This document shows, piece after piece, positions 42,011 through 51,771 of a stretch of DNA of 64,000 nucleotides (its first letter is position 1; the number at the start of each line of letters is the position of its first letter). The notes under the pieces were generated by a model. It was not told where the DNA came from, did not search any database, and worked only from the letters and a program-made list of their open reading frames with translations. The DNA is taken from positions 1,368,001-1,432,000 of the forward strand of contig NZ_AP023368.1 in the NCBI RefSeq assembly GCF_014218355.1. The letters run 5' to 3'. This DNA is from Anaerocolumna chitinilytica (GTDB taxonomy: Bacteria > Bacillota > Clostridia > Lachnospirales > Lachnospiraceae). The translations under genes and the position numbers were made by a program.

Positions 42011-42936
42011 ATAATATAACCAATAGACAGGTAATATGTGATGTATTATTAGAAGCTGCTAAGAAGGATAAAGACATTCTGGTAGTATGTTCCGATTCCA
42101 GAGGTTCCGCTTCTTTAGCGCCTTTTGCGGAGCAGTATCCGGAGCAGTTTATCGAGCTTGGCATTGCAGAGCAGAACCTGGTTACCGTGTCGGCAGGACT
42201 TGCCTCCTGCGGGAAAAAAGTATTTGCGGCATCTCCTGCAAGTTTTTTATCCACCAGAAGCTATGAGCAGGCAAAGGTGGATGTAGCTTATTCAGAAACC
42301 AATGTGACACTGATAGGTATCAGCGGAGGAGTGAGCTACGGAGCTTTAGGTATGACCCATCATTCCTGCCAGGATATTGCTGCTATGGCAGCCTTGCCCG
42401 GAATGAGAGTGTATCTTCCAAGTGACCGTTTTCAAACAGCGAGGCTAATCAAAGCATTGTTAATGGATGAAAAGCCTGCTTATGTACGAGTAAGCCGTTC
42501 CGCTACGGAAGATGTAAACGAGGAGAACATAGAGTTCACTCTGAATAAAGCCAATGTCATATCAGAAGGAACAGATGCTGTGATTATTGCCTGTGGGGAA
42601 ATGGTGCCTTATGCTATCAAAGCACAGAAGAAGCTGGAGGAAAAAGGTATAAGTGCTGGCGTAATTGATATGTACTGTATTAAACCAATTGATAAAGAGG
42701 CAATTATCAAAGCTGCTCAACATACAAAGCTTGTGGTGACAGCAGAGGAGCACTCACCTTTTGGAGGCTTGGGAAGTATAATAGCACAGATTATATCTGC
42801 AAACTGTCCCAGAAAGGTAATCAATCTTGCCTTGCCCGATGGTCATATCATTGCAGGAAATAATCACGAAATCTTTCAATATTACGGGCTTGATGATGAA
42901 GGAATCGTAAAAGCTATTGAGAAAGAATTGGAGTAG
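42007..42936 (+). CDS. Transketolase C-terminal subunit
   Basis: 309 residues, the pyrimidine-binding and C-terminal half: ELGIAEQNLVTVSAGLA carries the catalytic Glu of IAEQ, then GGVSYGALGMTHHSCQDIA, LPSDRFQTA, and the transketolase_C domain with VVTAEEHSPFGGLGS. GTG start overlapping the TGA of the first subunit, so both are made in equal amounts. The kinase gene starts three bases after its stop. Confidence 0.88.
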   Translation: MNNITNRQVICDVLLEAAKKDKDILVVCSDSRGSASLAPFAEQYPEQFIELGIAEQNLVTVSAGLASCGKKVFAASPASFLSTRSYEQAKVDVAYSETNVTLIGISGGVSYGALGMTHHSCQDIAAMAALPGMRVYLPSDRFQTARLIKALLMDEKPAYVRVSRSATEDVNEENIEFTLNKANVISEGTDAVIIACGEMVPYAIKAQKKLEEKGISAGVIDMYCIKPIDKEAIIKAAQHTKLVVTAEEHSPFGGLGSIIAQIISANCPRKVINLALPDGHIIAGNNHEIFQYYGLDDEGIVKAIEKELE

Positions 42937-42939
42937 TAC

Positions 42940-44406
42940 ATGAAATATATACTTAGTATTGACCAGAGTACCCAGGCAACAAAAGCGGTTCTTCTTGATG
43001 AAAAAGGGAAAATTATTAAAAGAGCAGACCGCAGACATAAGCAGATTATTAATGATAAGGGGTGGGTTTCTCATGACCAGGAAGAAATCTATCAAAATCT
43101 TCTACTAGCTGTAAGAGATGCAGTAGAAGCCTCCGGTATAGCAAAAAGTGATCTGATAGCAGTTGGCATCAGCAATCAGAGAGAAACAGCAGCTGCCTGG
43201 GATAAGAATGGCACAGCTCTGGGACTGGCTGTGGTATGGCAATGCAGCAGAGCGGAAAAAGTAGCAGAACGACTGAAAGAAAGAGCGGAAGATATTCATA
43301 AGAAGACAGGGCTTCCCTTATCACCTTACTTCTCAGCCTCTAAAATGACCTGGTTAATCGAGAATGAAATCAGGGAAGAGGAATATCATCTTGGCACAAT
43401 GGATAGTTGGTTACTGTTTAAGCTGACAGGCGGAAAAAGCTTTAAAACGGATTATTCCAATGCTTCCAGAACACAGTTATTTAATATTCATACCTTAGCA
43501 TGGGATGAAGAACTGTGCGCTCTATTTGGAATACCGCTAGAATCCTTGCCTGAAATCTGCGACAGTAATTCTTGCTTCGGATACACGGATTTTGAAGGAT
43601 TTTTAGAGGAGGCAATACCAATACATGCAGTTCTTGGTGACTCTCATGGGGCTTTATACGGACAGGGCTGTCATATGAAAGGAATGGTTAAGACCACTTA
43701 TGGAACAGGCTCCTCTATTATGATGAATATTGGTGAAAAAGCTTTGGAAACGGATTCCGGCTTGGCGGTTTCCTTAGCTTGGTGTATTGACGGTAAAGCG
43801 GAGTATGTCTTAGAAGGAAATATTAATTATACCGGTGCCGTAGTTGCCTGGCTGCAGGATGACATGCACATGATTGAGACACCAAAAGAACTGGAGGAGC
43901 AGTTAAAACTGGCAAAGGAAGAGGATTCTGCTATACTGGTACCTGCTTTTACCGGATTATCAGCACCTTACTGGAGGGGAGATGCCAAGGCTATGTTGTA
44001 TGGAATGACCCGTACTACAGGAAGAGCAGAGGTTATAAAAGCTGCTGTTGAAAGTATAGCTTATCAGATTACCGATGTAATAAAGATGATGGAGCAGATA
44101 AGCAAGACAGATATCAAAGAACTGCGAGCTGACGGCGGACCAACCGGCAATCAATATCTGATGCAGTTTCAAAGTGACATGGCAGAGGCAGTCCTTTGCG
44201 TGGCAAGCAGTGAGGAACTTTCGGCAATCGGAGCCGGGTATATGGCAGGAATCAAAGCAGGTCTATATGAGAAAGAAGAAGTGTTTCAGAATTTATCCTA
44301 CAATAGATATAGTCCTCAGATGAGCCCTCAAGTAAGAGAGAGCAAATATGAAGCATGGAAGAAAGCGGTAGCAATTGTATTAAATACGGAAAGAAGTAGT
44401 TTCTAA
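42940..44406 (+). CDS. FGGY-family carbohydrate kinase
   Basis: 488 residues with both FGGY domains. The ATP-binding start is YILSIDQSTQATKAVLLDE; GISNQRETAAAWDKNG and WQCSRAE are glycerol-kinase-like. The second-domain signature includes TYGTGSSIMMN, ADGGPTGNQYLMQFQSD and SAIGAGYMAG. It phosphorylates a sugar or polyol; in this operon it would act on the ketose made by the isomerase, before the transketolase. Glycerol kinase proper is less likely because no glycerol genes are near. Start lies three bases after the previous stop. Confidence 0.87.
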   Translation: MKYILSIDQSTQATKAVLLDEKGKIIKRADRRHKQIINDKGWVSHDQEEIYQNLLLAVRDAVEASGIAKSDLIAVGISNQRETAAAWDKNGTALGLAVVWQCSRAEKVAERLKERAEDIHKKTGLPLSPYFSASKMTWLIENEIREEEYHLGTMDSWLLFKLTGGKSFKTDYSNASRTQLFNIHTLAWDEELCALFGIPLESLPEICDSNSCFGYTDFEGFLEEAIPIHAVLGDSHGALYGQGCHMKGMVKTTYGTGSSIMMNIGEKALETDSGLAVSLAWCIDGKAEYVLEGNINYTGAVVAWLQDDMHMIETPKELEEQLKLAKEEDSAILVPAFTGLSAPYWRGDAKAMLYGMTRTTGRAEVIKAAVESIAYQITDVIKMMEQISKTDIKELRADGGPTGNQYLMQFQSDMAEAVLCVASSEELSAIGAGYMAGIKAGLYEKEEVFQNLSYNRYSPQMSPQVRESKYEAWKKAVAIVLNTERSSF

Positions 44407-44465
44407 CGTTAGAAATAGGAAAGCGATTAGATGGCATACTAAGAAAATAAAGAGTTAGAAATATA

Positions 44466-44520
44466 ATCCATGAGATACGGAAAGGCTAAAAGGGCCAACC
44501 TGTATTTCATGGATTTTTAT
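44466..44520. terminator. Terminator of the sugar operon, also serving the yesN-like gene
   Basis: AATCCATGA (from 44466) pairs with TCATGGATT near 44515, extended by ATAC/GTAT with G-T pairs, then a T-rich tract. Confidence 0.75.
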
Positions 44521-46098
44521 TTATTTCTTCCGGAATTCCTGAGGTGTTTTTCCGGTTAAACTCTTGAATTGTCTTGAAAAATACGATATATTCGGAAAAC
44601 CGCTTTGCAAAGCAATATCTCGGATACTATTTTTACTTAATAACAATAATTCTTTTGCTTTTTTTATGCGTTCATTCAGTATGTAGGTTGAAAGGGATTC
44701 ACCTGTTTTTTCACTGAATACGTGTGAGAGATAATCCGGACTCAAATAAACAAGGGAAGCCAGTTTTTTTCTGTTTAAGTCGTCATCCAGATGTTCTCTG
44801 ATATATTTTTTAATTTGCTCAATAGAGGAATCAGATTGTTTTATGGCTAAGAGACAATTATCAAATACATCTATTACGTGGTTTAACCAGATTTCCATGG
44901 AAGCTACGGAATTGCAGGCTTGCTCGAATATTTGCTCGGAGGTATTATTATCAAATAGCCGATTAGCAGACTCCCCGTTTTTTTCAAGAATTGAATAGAT
45001 GACCTGCATAAAATCATGATTAAAGCGTATTAAGTCACTTCGGCTTGCCACACCGGATTTTTGCATCTGATATAAAAAATGCAGAGCCTGTTCCTTCACT
45101 TCTTTCTTTTTATGCTGCATTAGCAGGTTGGTCCATTCATTCAGAAAGGGGCTGCTGGTATAAGATTTTATCACTGCAGGTTTCATGGTATCTATAACTT
45201 TGCAATCCTCACTGATATTATTACGGGCGAAGTCGCATAAAGCCTTAAAGGCTTGTCCGGTATGCTCCAGAGGGGTTTCATTTCCAATGTATAACTGGAA
45301 TAAACCAGGCAGGGAGGAAGTAAGGGCTTTTAGTATCTTACCGCACACCTGCATATAGTGGGAACGGTCAGTAACAGCCTCTTGATTAATAATAACCGCG
45401 AACTGTTTTTCACTGATTCGTGCCAGGTAAGGCGAAATATTTTCTGCTGCCAGAATTTCGCTGACTACATTTTTGATTGCATATTCGTATAAGTTTATTT
45501 CCCAGCGATTTTCTGAGTTTTTCATGTAAGCCTGAAGGAGTCCAATAAAAAAATGTTGACTTAAGACTGCTTGAGGTAAGTGATATTGTTTTAATTCTTT
45601 TGCAATTTGTTCCGGTTCTGAAGGAATTATCTGGGTACAGATATCACTCCAGAACTGTTCTTCCAATTTCTTTTTACTGGTATCCCAGTATTTGGATTTT
45701 TCCCGGTATGATTCCTGAATTTCCAACTGCCTTACCTTGTCGATGGCAACCATCATACAATCGTTTAATTGTGTGTTATCTACAGGCTTTAGAAGATAGT
45801 CGATACTTTGTAATTTGATGGCATTGCTTGCATAATTAAAGTTTGCATAGGATGTCAAAAAGATTGTTACTGTATTATACCCCTGGTCTCGAACCCACTT
45901 TAATAAATCTAAACCACTGCCTTTGGGCATTTCAATATCACTTATCATAATGTCAATCTTGTGTGACTGAAAGCATTCCTGGGCCTGCTGCATATTATAG
46001 GCACAATAGATCTGTTCCATCCCAAGCTGCAGGGAGTCTAGAGAAGTCCGTAAACCTTCTATACTGTAATATTCATCATCAACTAATAGTAAATTCAA
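44521..46098 (-). CDS. yesN: YesN-like response regulator with AraC-type DNA-binding domain
   Basis: 525 residues. Receiver domain (1-120) with Asp54 as phosphoacceptor in ISDIEMP, the acidic pair Asp7-Asp8, Thr in FLTSYANF and Lys in YLLKPVD. A middle region of ~280 residues of uncertain fold is followed by two AraC HTH motifs in the last 100 residues (LNRKKLASLVYLSPDYLSHV; SIRDIALQSGFPNISYFSRQ). It overlaps the sensor kinase gene by four bases. Its target is probably the divergent ABC sugar importer. The symbol reflects family, not proven orthology. Confidence 0.88.
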   Translation of the reverse strand: MNLLLVDDEYYSIEGLRTSLDSLQLGMEQIYCAYNMQQAQECFQSHKIDIMISDIEMPKGSGLDLLKWVRDQGYNTVTIFLTSYANFNYASNAIKLQSIDYLLKPVDNTQLNDCMMVAIDKVRQLEIQESYREKSKYWDTSKKKLEEQFWSDICTQIIPSEPEQIAKELKQYHLPQAVLSQHFFIGLLQAYMKNSENRWEINLYEYAIKNVVSEILAAENISPYLARISEKQFAVIINQEAVTDRSHYMQVCGKILKALTSSLPGLFQLYIGNETPLEHTGQAFKALCDFARNNISEDCKVIDTMKPAVIKSYTSSPFLNEWTNLLMQHKKKEVKEQALHFLYQMQKSGVASRSDLIRFNHDFMQVIYSILEKNGESANRLFDNNTSEQIFEQACNSVASMEIWLNHVIDVFDNCLLAIKQSDSSIEQIKKYIREHLDDDLNRKKLASLVYLSPDYLSHVFSEKTGESLSTYILNERIKKAKELLLLSKNSIRDIALQSGFPNISYFSRQFKSLTGKTPQEFRKK

Positions 46099-47840
46099 AA
46101 TAATTCCTCCTTAATAAAGAACGGTATAAACGGTAATTCAATATCAATCTGAGCACCTGCATGCAAACGATTGGAAAAATGAAAGGAACAATTTTCGGGG
46201 CCGAAAATCAGGGAAGCCCGTTGCAGTACATTATTGATTCCTATATGCATTGTCGAAGCATCTTTTGAATACCCACCGATATCCTGTAAACGCTCTAATA
46301 CTTCGCTGTTGAATCCACAGCCGGTGTCCCAGATAGTAAAATGTACGAATGTTCCATTATCTCTTTGTATAAGAGCTGAACTGATGTGGATAGCAATTTC
46401 TTTTCCCGGCACGACTTCGTATTTTATAGTGTTTTCTACAAAATTCTGAATTAATAGAGGGATAACCGTTGCTTGCATGGTTTCAGGAATGAAGTCCGTA
46501 TATAAGGTAATACTGTTCGGGTAACGGATTTTTGACAGCTCGATATAATTTTGTACATGCATGATCTCTTGTTTTAGCGCTACGGTTTGCCCTGAGGAAA
46601 GGGTGTAGCGCAAATATTGGCTTAGATCTTTGAGCATGGTCTTCATTAAATCTGTCCGGTTAATTTCTGCCAGCTGGTAGGACATATTTAAACAATTGAT
46701 TAAAAAATGAGGAGCAATCTGCTGCATCAAATATTGAATATGAATCTGCTGTTTGGATAAGCTTTCCTCATAAACATCTATTTTTAAGGTTTTAATTTCA
46801 TTTACCATCTCATTAAAAGCATTATTCACTTCTTCGTATTCAATACATACGCCATCTGCTTTAATTTGTACTTCCAAATTTCCGCTTTTAAGTGAGTATA
46901 TGGCAGTATTTAATAATTTAAGGGGATGGAGTACCCATCGGTTGATTATATAGGCTGTAAGTGTCATCAGACTTATAACAATGATAAAAATCACGATTAA
47001 AAACGGAATATATTTATTAATATCCATAAAAAACTGATTTTCAGGAATAAGCGATATGATATAAAGCTTGCCAAAATCCACCTGACAGGAAACGATTAGA
47101 TTCTTTATTTTATTGACTACTGTGTATTGATAGCTATCATTTTCCGAAAGCCCCTCCATGGATAGCTTCTTTAGGGGGGGATTATCGCTGACGACTAATC
47201 CTTGATCATTGATAAGGAAGATACTCTGGTTTAATTTATTACCTACTAAGGGCTGGAGTGCATTCTGTGTACTAATCCAGGCTCCGACATAACTGTCGTG
47301 TATTTGAATTACACGAAACAGGTAATATCTGCCGCTTATCTTTACCGGAAACCATTTGCCTTTATTTTCGCTTGTCAGGAATGTATTAAGCTTTAATTTC
47401 CGGCATATCTCATTTTGTATATTCTTATAGGTATTATACGCCGAGTCGGATTGGGTCTCTTCTATAAAGGTATCGCCGCTTAAGGAGTAAAGGAAGAAAC
47501 CATCTATAGCATAGATGGATAAAGCCGACCGGAAGCTTTTTTGTACATGGTACACAGAAGAAAAGTATTGTTCGGAAGAGAAATCACTTTTATCAATGAT
47601 ACGGATGTCACCGTCATCGTAAGCAAAATTCTTCAGATATTTTTCTGTTGTACTGAAACTTGCATTGAGTCGGTTCTGATATATCGTAAGAGTCTCTTTC
47701 ATAGAATCATATATTTTATTCTGGATTTCCCGAAAGGCAATAATATTATTTGCTGCCATTAGAACTATAAGCAGTAGAAATATTAAGATAATAAAGGCTC
47801 CCAGACGAACGCGCAAGGAGCGGAGCTGAAGATGCTTCAA
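46095..47840 (-). CDS. yesM: YesM-like sensor histidine kinase
   Basis: About 581 residues from the TTG at 47840. First membrane helix ~14-33, an extracytoplasmic sensor domain (~35-275), a second helix (~280-305), HAMP (~305-360), the His_kinase domain with QIAPHFLINCL (phosphorylated His) and an HATPase_c domain with QNFVENTIKYE and WDTGCGF. The TTG has AGGGGG seven bases upstream; the frame extends 25 codons further to an ATG at 47915 that lacks a ribosome binding site. Partner of the adjacent YesN-like regulator. Confidence 0.85.
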   Translation of the reverse strand: MKHLQLRSLRVRLGAFIILIFLLLIVLMAANNIIAFREIQNKIYDSMKETLTIYQNRLNASFSTTEKYLKNFAYDDGDIRIIDKSDFSSEQYFSSVYHVQKSFRSALSIYAIDGFFLYSLSGDTFIEETQSDSAYNTYKNIQNEICRKLKLNTFLTSENKGKWFPVKISGRYYLFRVIQIHDSYVGAWISTQNALQPLVGNKLNQSIFLINDQGLVVSDNPPLKKLSMEGLSENDSYQYTVVNKIKNLIVSCQVDFGKLYIISLIPENQFFMDINKYIPFLIVIFIIVISLMTLTAYIINRWVLHPLKLLNTAIYSLKSGNLEVQIKADGVCIEYEEVNNAFNEMVNEIKTLKIDVYEESLSKQQIHIQYLMQQIAPHFLINCLNMSYQLAEINRTDLMKTMLKDLSQYLRYTLSSGQTVALKQEIMHVQNYIELSKIRYPNSITLYTDFIPETMQATVIPLLIQNFVENTIKYEVVPGKEIAIHISSALIQRDNGTFVHFTIWDTGCGFNSEVLERLQDIGGYSKDASTMHIGINNVLQRASLIFGPENCSFHFSNRLHAGAQIDIELPFIPFFIKEELF

Positions 47841-48069
47841 TTGAGTACCCCCTATAGTAGAGTGTTGTGGATATTGCCTATGCATAATGATATCATATAG
47901 AAAAATGCTATGCAACTGTTTGCAAAGATGTCAAAGAATGGTGATAAATCATAGCATAATTGTGCAAATTCACAACAGGATAATTCTTTTGCTGGATAGG
48001 TGATTTCAACTATAATGAATTTGTTACAGAAAATCATTCTAAAATATATTGTGTAAGGAGAGGATAGTT

Positions 48070-49629
48070 ATGAAAAAAGGACTGGCTATAATTTTAACGG
48101 TTGTGATGCTAATTAGTTTAGCCGCATGCAGCAAAACCAATAATGCAAATACTGGAAATACCGAGACTTCCAGTGGAAACAAAACCGAATCTACCCAGAA
48201 AACAGAGGATACAAAAAGCAATGGGGAAATTACACATCTTGTAATGAGTTTTATGACCTGGACAGGTGCTCCGGCCGACACGAAAAAGGTTCAGGATGCA
48301 ATTAATGCAATTACGAAGGAACGTTACGGAATTGAAGTTGAATTCCAAATTTCAGACAGCAGCTCTTATAAGCAAAATATGACCCTTGCTTTATCCGGCG
48401 GAGAGCAGATTGACATTCTAAGTACAATATTAAGCGGCTATAATTCAATGGTGCAGCAGGGATATCTAATGGATCTGGAGGAGAATGACCTGTTAAAGAA
48501 CTTTGGCTCCGGAATAGTTGATGCAGTAGGAAAAGAATATGTTGATGCATGCCGAATCAACGGCAAGTTATATGGTGTTCCCAATAACCGTGATATGGCT
48601 CAGGGCCGCGGCAGTACAGCAGTAGCTACGGAATATCTGAAAGGTATCGGATATCCGGTGGATGAAAGCAAAGAAATTGTCAAAGTAACACAACAAGAGA
48701 TGGATGATATATATGCAAAGCTTCACGAAAAGTACCCTAATATTGAATTATACAGACCTACCACACTTGGTATATCCCAGTTAACCGATGTTGACTTAAT
48801 TGGCGGTAATGCATTTGGTGTATTAATGAATTGGGGAAAAGAGCTTAAGGTTGAAAATGTGTTTACCAGTGATGTATATAAAGAATTATGTAACCGTATC
48901 TATGGCTACAATCAAAAAGGCTACATCAGTAAGGATGCGATAACTGATACAACTGCAGTTGGAGAGCTTGTGAAAGCCGGAACCTTAATAAGCTATAATA
49001 CCAGCGGTAAACCCGGAATTAAAGCACAGGAAAGTAATTTGTGCGGACGTCCCATGACAATCTTTCAGACAATGGATGACTTTATAAGTTCTTCTGCTGT
49101 TGCATCCTTCCCTTGGGCAATATCTATCAATACCGTTAATGCAGAAGCTTCCATGCGTTTATTAAATGCTTTTTATACGGATGCCGACCTGGCAAATCTG
49201 CTTAGCTGGGGAATTGAAGGACAGCATTATAAGGTTTTGGACAGTGGCTTGATTGACTTTGCTGATGGTGTGGATGCCACAAAATCCGGTTGGAGTCATT
49301 CCGTGGGCTGGTTAATGCCAAATCAATATATAACCCATGTATGGAACGGAAATGATCCTAATTTATGGACAAATATCAAGAACTTTAATGAGAATGCTAA
49401 AAAATCCGCTGCTCTTGGTTTTAGCTTCGACACAACAAATGTAGCGACTGAAATGACCAGTGTTCAGAATGTATATGATGAATTCCAAAAGAGCATTGAG
49501 TATGGCTTTGTAGATCCGGCAACGGGAATTGACGAAATGAATGCAAAAATGAAGAAAGCCGGCATCGATAAGATTATTGATGAAAAACAAAAGCAGCTGG
49601 ATGCTTGGGCTGCTGCCAATAACAAATAA
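48070..49629 (+). CDS. Sugar ABC transporter substrate-binding lipoprotein (Lpl/YtcQ type)
   Basis: 519 residues. The signal peptide ends in the lipobox ISLAAC, so Cys19 should be lipid-anchored. A short Asn/Thr/Lys-rich linker (~20-50) precedes the binding domain, which looks like family 1 extracellular solute-binding proteins of the LplA/YtcQ group. The ATG at 48070 with AAGGAGAGG upstream is preferred over a start seven codons earlier. First gene of an importer operon facing the YesMN system. The ATPase is not encoded here and is probably a shared MsmK-type protein. Substrate likely an oligosaccharide. Confidence 0.86.
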   Translation: MKKGLAIILTVVMLISLAACSKTNNANTGNTETSSGNKTESTQKTEDTKSNGEITHLVMSFMTWTGAPADTKKVQDAINAITKERYGIEVEFQISDSSSYKQNMTLALSGGEQIDILSTILSGYNSMVQQGYLMDLEENDLLKNFGSGIVDAVGKEYVDACRINGKLYGVPNNRDMAQGRGSTAVATEYLKGIGYPVDESKEIVKVTQQEMDDIYAKLHEKYPNIELYRPTTLGISQLTDVDLIGGNAFGVLMNWGKELKVENVFTSDVYKELCNRIYGYNQKGYISKDAITDTTAVGELVKAGTLISYNTSGKPGIKAQESNLCGRPMTIFQTMDDFISSSAVASFPWAISINTVNAEASMRLLNAFYTDADLANLLSWGIEGQHYKVLDSGLIDFADGVDATKSGWSHSVGWLMPNQYITHVWNGNDPNLWTNIKNFNENAKKSAALGFSFDTTNVATEMTSVQNVYDEFQKSIEYGFVDPATGIDEMNAKMKKAGIDKIIDEKQKQLDAWAAANNK

Positions 49630-49647
49630 ACCATTGGTTTTATAATT

Positions 49648-49691
49648 GATAATTGGCGATGGTCAACAGATATTGACCATTGCCAATTATC
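49648..49691 (+). promoter_or_regulatory. Intercistronic hairpin between binding-protein and permease genes
   Basis: 49648-49666 pairs with 49673-49691 over 19 bp with one G-T pair. No T-run follows, so it probably protects the upstream mRNA rather than terminating, giving more binding protein than permease. Confidence 0.65.
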
Positions 49692-49713
49692 AGACTAGTA
49701 AGGAGATGATGGC

Positions 49714-50676
49714 TTGACTGATGTGAGAGAAAACAGAACGATACAGTTACATAAAACCCACTTACTTAAGAAATTGGCAAAGTGGAAGCGTTTTATTCCT
49801 ATTTATATTATGATGCTGCCGGGCTTCCTATATTTGTTTATCAATAATTATATGCCTCTTCCCGGGCTGGTTATTGCATTTAAACAGTATAATGCCAGAA
49901 AAGGAATATTCGGGAGCAATTGGATCGGCTTTAAGAACTTCGAGTATTTATTTAAGACAAGTGATGCCTTTGTTATTACCCGAAATACGATATTGTATAA
50001 CCTTGCTTTTATTGTTGTTAATACCGTAATGGCGGTCTTAGTTGCGGTGATATTAAGTGAGCTGAATGGAAAAAGAAAAAAAGTATATCAAAGCGTAATA
50101 CTTCTGCCAAACTTAATTTCAACCGTTATCATAGGCTACCTGGTGTTTTCGTTCTTCAGCGTTGAAAACGGTTTTGTAAATAACTCAATATTACCCGCAT
50201 TTGGTCTGAAACCAGTTGACTGGTATAGTGAACCAAAATATTGGCCTTTCATTATTATCTTTGTAAGTGCTTGGAAAAGTGTCGGCTATAATTGTATCGT
50301 ATATCTGGCAACAATCCTGGGCTTTGACAGAGCATATTATGAATCGGCTTTGGTAGATGGGGCAAACCGGTGGAAGCAATTTAAGTATATTACTCTGCCG
50401 TTATTGAAACCAACGATAATAATGCTTACCCTGATGGCAATCGGCAGGATTTTCTATTCCGATTTCGGACTGTTTTATCAGGTGCCAATGAACCAAGGTG
50501 CTTTGTATTCTACTACTAATACCATTGATACCTATGTATACCGCGGCCTATTACAGCTTGGTAATATATCCATGTCCGCTGCAGCAGGCTTATACCAGTC
50601 TGTTATCGGATTTATCCTGGTATTAGGTGCAAACATGCTGGTTCGTAAGGTTGATAAGGACAGTGCATTGATTTAG
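49714..50676 (+). CDS. Sugar ABC transporter permease, LplB/UgpA type
   Basis: 320 residues, six membrane helices. The N-terminal MLPGFLYLFINNYMPL and the EAA loop ESALVDGANRWKQFKYITLP are typical of the first permease in LplABC-like importers. The start is TTG with AAGGAG upstream. Partner permease follows after 70 bases. Confidence 0.9.
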   Translation: MTDVRENRTIQLHKTHLLKKLAKWKRFIPIYIMMLPGFLYLFINNYMPLPGLVIAFKQYNARKGIFGSNWIGFKNFEYLFKTSDAFVITRNTILYNLAFIVVNTVMAVLVAVILSELNGKRKKVYQSVILLPNLISTVIIGYLVFSFFSVENGFVNNSILPAFGLKPVDWYSEPKYWPFIIIFVSAWKSVGYNCIVYLATILGFDRAYYESALVDGANRWKQFKYITLPLLKPTIIMLTLMAIGRIFYSDFGLFYQVPMNQGALYSTTNTIDTYVYRGLLQLGNISMSAAAGLYQSVIGFILVLGANMLVRKVDKDSALI

Positions 50677-50746
50677 GCATAGATTGCGGGAAAATTCTCA
50701 TACAGGATTGTTTAAGATGCCGCTAAGCGGTATTGCGGAGGTGAAT

Positions 50747-51646
50747 ATGAAAACGAAGGAAGCAAGAATATATGATGGGGTTGGTCATCTGATCATGACA
50801 ATCCTATCCTTGTTAGCAATTATACCAATTATATTAATGGTTATTTCTTCTGTGACGGACAATGCTGCTCTGTTGCAGAACGGTTATTCCTTTTTCCCTA
50901 AAAAATGGAGTCTTTTTGCATATGAGTGGGTTTTTAAATCCAACAGCAGCGTGGTGATGCGTGCATATGGAATGTCCTTTTTGTTAACAGCAGTTGGAGT
51001 AACCTCCAGTTTGATAATAACAACCTTGCTGGCCTATGGCTTATCCAAAAAAGGAATTCCTTTCAGAGGGCTTTTAACCTTTCTGGTGTTTTTTACCATG
51101 CTATTTAACGGAGGTCTTGTACCTACCTACATTAATTATACCAATGTTTTTCATGTGAAGGATACTTTTGCTGGTCTTTTAGTGCCGGGGCTTTTAATGA
51201 ATGCTTTTAATGTACTTCTTATGAAAAGTTACTTTGTCACCGGTGTTCCGGATGAGATTCTTGAAGCTGCTTATATTGACGGGGCAGGAGAGTTTAAAAC
51301 CTTGTATTCTGTAGCACTTCCAATGGCGAAGCCGATTATTGCCACCATTGGCATGTTTGTAGGGATTGCATACTGGAACGATTGGAATAACGGATATATT
51401 TATTTAGTAAAACACACGGATTTATATAGTATTCAAAATCTCTTAAATCGTTTGATGCAGAATATCCAGGCGCTATCCCAGAATGCATCGAATCTGACTA
51501 ACGCTAACCAGGGACTGGCTCAGATACCAACAGCAACTGTGCGTATGGCCATGGCAACACTTGGTATTCTGCCTGTAGTTGTTATCTACCCCTTCATTCA
51601 AAAGAACTTCGTAAAGGGAATTACCCTGGGAGGAGTCAAGGGTTAA
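50747..51646 (+). CDS. Sugar ABC transporter permease, LplC/YtcP type
   Basis: 299 residues, six membrane helices, EAA loop EAAYIDGAGEFKTLYSVALP, and the AYWNDWNNGYIYL segment usual in this permease group. The ATG at 50747 with GGAGGTG upstream is preferred over a TTG at 50684. Forms the channel with the preceding permease. Last member of the importer. Confidence 0.9.
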   Translation: MKTKEARIYDGVGHLIMTILSLLAIIPIILMVISSVTDNAALLQNGYSFFPKKWSLFAYEWVFKSNSSVVMRAYGMSFLLTAVGVTSSLIITTLLAYGLSKKGIPFRGLLTFLVFFTMLFNGGLVPTYINYTNVFHVKDTFAGLLVPGLLMNAFNVLLMKSYFVTGVPDEILEAAYIDGAGEFKTLYSVALPMAKPIIATIGMFVGIAYWNDWNNGYIYLVKHTDLYSIQNLLNRLMQNIQALSQNASNLTNANQGLAQIPTATVRMAMATLGILPVVVIYPFIQKNFVKGITLGGVKG

Positions 51647-51676
51647 CAGGAACGTTTATGTAACAAGGATGCCGCT

Positions 51677-51769
51677 ATGGAAGAAGTATTACAGGACGGA
51701 AAAGAGGGGACTTTAGGAAATGGTTTGGAACAGCTTGTGTTACATAATCAGAAAGTCGGGATAAAATAA
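51677..51769 (+). CDS. Possible 30-residue leader peptide before the MATE gene
   Basis: ATG at 51677 with AAGGATG nearby; MEEVLQDGKEGTLGNG... ends two bases before the ATG of the next gene, which has no good ribosome binding site of its own. Translation of this frame could couple to the MATE gene. It may also be a gene remnant or chance. Confidence 0.3.
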   Translation: MEEVLQDGKEGTLGNGLEQLVLHNQKVGIK

Positions 51770-51771
51770 AT

